In this document: one piece after another, positions 59,595 to 64,000 of the stretch
How positions within the stretch are numbered: position 1 is the stretch's first letter
Layout of the letters: every line of letters begins with the position of its first letter
Assembly (NCBI GenBank): GCA_050257855.1
Contig: JBLMXQ010000133.1
Coordinates: 1 to 64,000 of the forward strand
Length of the DNA: 64,000 bases
Reading direction: 5' to 3'
Origin: JBLMXQ01 sp050257855
GTDB lineage: Bacteria; Acidobacteriota; Vicinamibacteria; Vicinamibacterales; CAVVIG01
Program-made: the position numbers and the translations under genes
Notes under the pieces: generated by a model
Told to the model about the DNA's origin: nothing
Seen by the model: only the letters and a program-made list of their open reading frames with translations
The model's database searches: none

Positions 59595-59623
59595 TTGCTA
59601 TTCGATGTCGATTGGGCTAATAT
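59595..59623 (+). promoter_or_regulatory. sigma-70 promoter of the suf operon
   Basis: TTGCTA (59595-59600) and TAATAT (59618-59623) are separated by exactly 17 nt. It is the best sigma-70-type promoter in the window, and its start would be near 59630. Confidence 0.75.
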
Positions 59624-59644
59624 CCGACCAAGAAAGTCGTATAT
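59620..59644. promoter_or_regulatory. IscR/Rrf2-like operator overlapping the suf -10
   Basis: A 25-nt partial palindrome with ATA...GAC at one end and GTC...TAT at the other (ATATCCGAC, 7-nt centre, GTCGTATAT). It follows the layout of the type 1 IscR box (ATA-N3-GAC-N7-GTC-N3-TAT). It overlaps the -10 and the start site, which suits repression by an Fe-S-sensing Rrf2 protein. The regulator gene is not in the window. Confidence 0.62.
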
Positions 59645-59656
59645 CCAGGTCGGGCC

Positions 59657-59983
59657 ATGATTGAGATCACGCCACGTGCGGCCGCGCAGATTCAACGAAT
59701 GCTCGCGAAGCGGAGCAGGGACGAACGTGGTCTGCGGATTGGCGTCAAGGCCGGCGGTTGCTCGGGATTCGAGTACACGTTCGCCTGGGAATCGTCGCCG
59801 CGGGACACCGACGCCGTGTTCGAGGGAGCAGACGGCGCGAAGGTCTTCGTGGATCCGAAGAGCCTGCGCGTGCTCGACGGGACCGTGCTGGACTACGACA
59901 CGAGCCTGTTGAGCAAGGGCTTCATCTTCAACAACCCGCACGCGAAGAGCACCTGCGGGTGCGGAGCGTCGTTCAGTGTCTGA
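59657..59983 (+). CDS. sufA: SufA/IscA/ErpA-type iron-sulfur carrier
   Basis: 108-aa A-type Fe-S carrier. Three conserved cysteines are seen: one in VKAGGCSGFEY and two in the C-terminal STCGCGASF. Start ATG 59657 follows AGGTCGGG. It leads the suf genes and is separated from sufB by 78 nt containing a 7-nt repeat array. It probably transfers clusters built on SufBCD. The choice of SufA over ErpA or IscA rests on gene context. Confidence 0.92.
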   Translation: MIEITPRAAAQIQRMLAKRSRDERGLRIGVKAGGCSGFEYTFAWESSPRDTDAVFEGADGAKVFVDPKSLRVLDGTVLDYDTSLLSKGFIFNNPHAKSTCGCGASFSV

Positions 59984-59997
59984 GGCTCGTCGCTGTG

Positions 59998-60054
59998 AGC
60001 CGACAGCCGAAAGCCGACAGCGAGCCGAGAGCCGATAGCCGACAGCTGAGAGCT
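59998..60054. repeat. heptanucleotide AGCCGAN array between sufA and sufB
   Basis: AGCCGA recurs with 7-nt period at 59998, 60005 and 60012, and again at 60023, 60030 and 60037, followed by AGCTGA at 60044. The two blocks are offset by 4 nt. It precedes sufB by 8 nt and may have replaced a normal ribosome-binding site. Confidence 0.85.
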
Positions 60055-60061
60055 ATTCACC

Positions 60062-61499
<1,438 letters not shown>

Positions 61500-61507
<8 letters not shown>

Positions 61508-62255
61508 TCCGCTCCTCGTCGTCCACGACCTGCACGTCCGCGCCGGCGGGCGCGAGATTCTGCGCGGGATCGATCTGTCGATCGACGCGGGCCGCGTGCA
61601 CGCCATCATGGGGCCGAACGGCTCGGGCAAGAGCACGCTGGCGCAGGCGCTGGCGGGCCATCCCGAGTACGAGGTGACGAAGGGCACGGTCCGCTACAGA
61701 GGGCAGGACCTGCTGGCCATGGATCCGGAGACGCGCGCGCGGGAAGGCGTGTTCATGGCGTTCCAGTATCCGGTTGAGATCCCCGGCGTCAACAATGCGT
61801 ACTTCCTGAAGTCGGCGCTCAACGCCGTCCGGAAGCACCGTGGCGAAGAGGAGCTCGACGCGATGGAGTTCATTGCCCTCGTGCGCGAGCGCATGAAGCG
61901 CCTCGGGATCGACGAGACGCTCATGAACCGGGCGGTCAACGAAGGCTTTTCGGGCGGCGAGAAGAAGCGTAACGAGATCTTCCAGATGGCCGTGCTCGAG
62001 CCGACGCTGGCCATTCTCGACGAGACCGATTCCGGCCTCGACATCGACGCGCTGAAGATCGTCGCGCACGGCGTGAACACGATGCGGAGTCCGGACCGCG
62101 CCATGCTCGTCGTGACGCACTACCAGCGCCTCCTCGACTACATCGTGCCCGACGTCGTCCACGTCCTTACCGAGGGCCGGATCGTGCGGTCGGGCGGCAA
62201 GGAGCTCGCCCTCGAGCTCGAAGAGAAGGGCTATGGCTGGCTCGACGTTGCGTGA
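61500..62255 (+). CDS. sufC: Fe-S assembly ATPase SufC
   Basis: 251-aa ABC-type ATPase without membrane domain that drives SufB-SufD rearrangement. Walker A GPNGSGKST (about 39-47), the SufC-specific GVFMAFQYPVEIPGV, signature FSGGEKKRNEI and Walker B LAILDETDSGLD with switch His in VVTHYQRLLDYI. The start is TTG 61500, overlapping sufB by 8 nt, with GGAGG 8 nt upstream. It overlaps sufD by 23 nt. Confidence 0.96.
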
Positions 62256-63594
62256 CCCGTACGCCGCCGAGGCCGAGCGGCTCGCCGCCGGACGCGCCGG
62301 CGACCCCGCGTGGGTGAAGCGCGCGCGGGTCGAGGCGCTCGAGCGCTTCGACCGGCTCGGCTTTCCGACTACTCGCGACGAGGACTGGCGCTTCACGAAC
62401 GTGGCGGCGATTGCCGAAGGGGAGTTCGTTCTGCCGCGCAACGGCGCGTCCCGCCTGACGCGCGCCGATCTGACGCGCTTCGAGTGGGCCGGCCCGCGCG
62501 CCGCGACGCTGGTGTTCGTCAACGGCCGCTACGCCGAAGGGCTGTCGCGGGTCGGCGACCTGCCGGCCGGCGTGCGCGTCGAGAGCCTGGCTCGCGCCAT
62601 CGCCGAGGGGCGCACCGAGGTCGAGCGGCATCTCGGGCATGCGGCCGACGGCGAGCGCCATGCCTTCACCGCCCTGAACACGGCCTTCCTCGCCGACGGC
62701 GCCTTCGTGCACGTGCCCGAGGCGGCAGTGGTCGAGGCGCCGGTTCACCTGGTCTTCCTGGCGGGCGGCGATGAGCCCGTGCCAGGGATGGCGCACCCTC
62801 GCGTGCTCGTGGTGATGGGTGCGACGAGCCAGGCGACGATCGTCGAAACCCATGCGGCTGCCGGGCCGGACCGCTATCTGACCAACGCCGTCACCGAGGT
62901 CCTTGCGGGCGAGGGCGCGACGGTCCACCACTACCACGTGCAGCGCGGGAACGCGGCCGGCCTTCACGTCGCCTCGCTGTACCTGCGCGCGTCGCGCGAC
63001 GCCACGCTGTTCTGCCACTCCGCCACGCTCGGCGGCGCGCTGGTTCGCAACAACGTCAACGTGGTCCTGGACGGCGAGGGCGCCGGCTGCACCCTGAACG
63101 GGCTGTACCTGAGCGACGGCATCGGCCTGGTCGACAACCACACCGTCATCGACCACGCGCGGCCGCATTGTGCCAGCCGCGAGCTCTACAGCGGCGTCCT
63201 CGCCGGCAACGGGCGCGCGGTCTTCAACGGCAGGATCGTGGTCAGGCCGGATGCGCAGAAGACCGACGCGAAGCAGACGAGCAAGGCGCTGCTCCTCTCG
63301 GAGGACGCGCAGATCAACGCGAAGCCCGAGCTCGAAATCTTCGCGAACGACGTCAAGTGCACGCACGGCGCTGCGGTCGGCCAGATCGACGACGAGGCGA
63401 TCTTCTACCTCCGCGCCCGCGGGATCGGCGAGCAGGACGCGCGCCACATGCTGGTCCGGGCGTTTGCGGCCGGCGTGCTGAGCCAGATGCCGCTCGCGGC
63501 GCTGCGGACACGCCTCGACGAGGACCTCCTTGCGCGCCTGCCCGGGACGTCCCTGCCGGCCCGCGGGGCGCGGCCCGAACGGGGAGAGGCATGA
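62233..63594 (+). CDS. sufD: Fe-S assembly subunit SufD
   Basis: 453-aa partner of SufB. N-terminal helical region with TRDEDWRFTNVAAIAEGEF, then the beta-helix core including VHHYHVQRGN, LNGLYLSDG, VDNHTVIDHARPHCASRELYSGVL (in parts) and the HGAAVGQIDDEAIFYLRARG end. The conserved His pair HHYH and Cys in PHCASRE match SufD. The ATG at 62233 lies inside sufC; the stop overlaps sufS by 4 nt. Confidence 0.95.
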   Translation: MAGSTLRDPYAAEAERLAAGRAGDPAWVKRARVEALERFDRLGFPTTRDEDWRFTNVAAIAEGEFVLPRNGASRLTRADLTRFEWAGPRAATLVFVNGRYAEGLSRVGDLPAGVRVESLARAIAEGRTEVERHLGHAADGERHAFTALNTAFLADGAFVHVPEAAVVEAPVHLVFLAGGDEPVPGMAHPRVLVVMGATSQATIVETHAAAGPDRYLTNAVTEVLAGEGATVHHYHVQRGNAAGLHVASLYLRASRDATLFCHSATLGGALVRNNVNVVLDGEGAGCTLNGLYLSDGIGLVDNHTVIDHARPHCASRELYSGVLAGNGRAVFNGRIVVRPDAQKTDAKQTSKALLLSEDAQINAKPELEIFANDVKCTHGAAVGQIDDEAIFYLRARGIGEQDARHMLVRAFAAGVLSQMPLAALRTRLDEDLLARLPGTSLPARGARPERGEA

Positions 63595-64000
63595 GCCTCG
63601 CCATCAGGCCGCCTGAAACCGGTTTCGACGTGCAGGGCGCCCGGCAGGACTTTCCCATCCTGCGTGAGGCCGTGCACGGCCGGCCCCTCGTCTACCTCGA
63701 CAACGCCGCGACGACGCAGAAGCCGCAGGTGGTCGTGGAGCGGCTCGTGCGCTTCTACCTCCAGGAGAACGCCAACGTGCACCGCGGCGTGCACCTCCTG
63801 AGCGAGCGCGCCACCGACGCGTACGAGGACGCCAGGACGACAGTCGCTCGGTTCCTGCACGCGGCGGACGCGAAGGAGATCGTGTTCGTCCGCGGCACGA
63901 CCGAAGCGATCAACCTCGTCGCCAGCACCTACGGCCGCACGCACGTCGGTCCCGGCGACGAGATCGTGCTCACCGCCATGGAGCATCACTCGAACATCGT
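63591..64000 (+). CDS. sufS: SufS cysteine desulfurase, C-terminus off the window edge
   Basis: 136 residues are visible of about 410. PLP-dependent cysteine desulfurase that supplies sulfur to SufBCD. Family segments are VQGARQDFPILREAVHG, LVYLDNAATTQKP, HRGVHLLSERAT, IVFVRGTTEAINLVA and LTAMEHHSNI. The PLP lysine and catalytic Cys lie beyond the end. ATG 63591 overlaps the sufD stop and has GGGGAGAGG upstream. Confidence 0.93.
   Translation, partial: MSLAIRPPETGFDVQGARQDFPILREAVHGRPLVYLDNAATTQKPQVVVERLVRFYLQENANVHRGVHLLSERATDAYEDARTTVARFLHAADAKEIVFVRGTTEAINLVASTYGRTHVGPGDEIVLTAMEHHSNI

Overview
The window is 64 kb of high-GC bacterial chromosome, roughly two-thirds G+C by eye. It is almost fully coding, with many ATGA-type gene overlaps. 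I see no rRNA, tRNA, insertion sequence, prophage or CRISPR array. The gene content (form I CO dehydrogenase, a fused ACP/acyl-AMP ligase/acyltransferase, Atg22-like MFS, DUF6544, XdhC with a YHS domain) suggests an aerobic soil-type heterotroph, most likely Acidobacteriota (Vicinamibacteria-like). That placement is inferred from gene content only. Family names come from recall of motifs, not from searches.

Region 1 (1-42.9 kb) is a large stress/energy-conservation island of short operons on both strands. It holds two P-type cation ATPases, OsmC, a di-haem peroxidase, FtsH and HdeD, an alpha-glucan phosphorylase, a universal stress protein, PEP synthase, a PLD-family phosphatidyltransferase with an Mla-type ABC ATPase, VIT and CBS proteins, a BON protein, a Crp/Fnr regulator and a Lon-like protease. 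It continues with ornithine carbamoyltransferase, carbamate kinase and a cyclic-2,3-diphosphoglycerate synthetase-like protein, PRPP synthetase and a phosphoribosyltransferase, an APH-like kinase with a CysC-like kinase, a HAD phosphatase-ATPase fusion, a hydrolase, Hsp20 and a nitroreductase. At least thirteen transcription units here are preceded by a GG-N10-GC element close to the sigma-54 consensus (TGGCAC-N5-TTGC). The content resembles the mycobacterial DosR dormancy regulon, so I propose a sigma-54-driven stasis or low-oxygen regulon.

Region 2 (43.2-52.4 kb) is a molybdenum hydroxylase locus: xdhC-like, a MobA-like nucleotidyltransferase, then coxM-S-L-G-F-D-E. CoxL carries the form I active-site loop AYRCSFR, so this is probably a true aerobic CO dehydrogenase with its maturation proteins. 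CO oxidation would supply electrons for persistence and fits the theme of region 1.

Region 3 (52.6-58.3 kb) is a cyclic-di-GMP signalling patch: a membrane GGDEF protein, a PilZ protein, a PAS/coiled-coil protein, a REC-GAF-GGDEF protein and a degenerate GGDEF. It is followed by two adjacent broken genes (58.26-59.45 kb), the second a radical SAM enzyme with internal deletions and frameshifts.

Region 4 (59.6-64 kb) is a suf operon (sufA-like, sufB, sufC, sufD, start of sufS). It is driven by a near-consensus sigma-70 promoter whose -10 box is overlapped by a 25-bp IscR-like palindrome.
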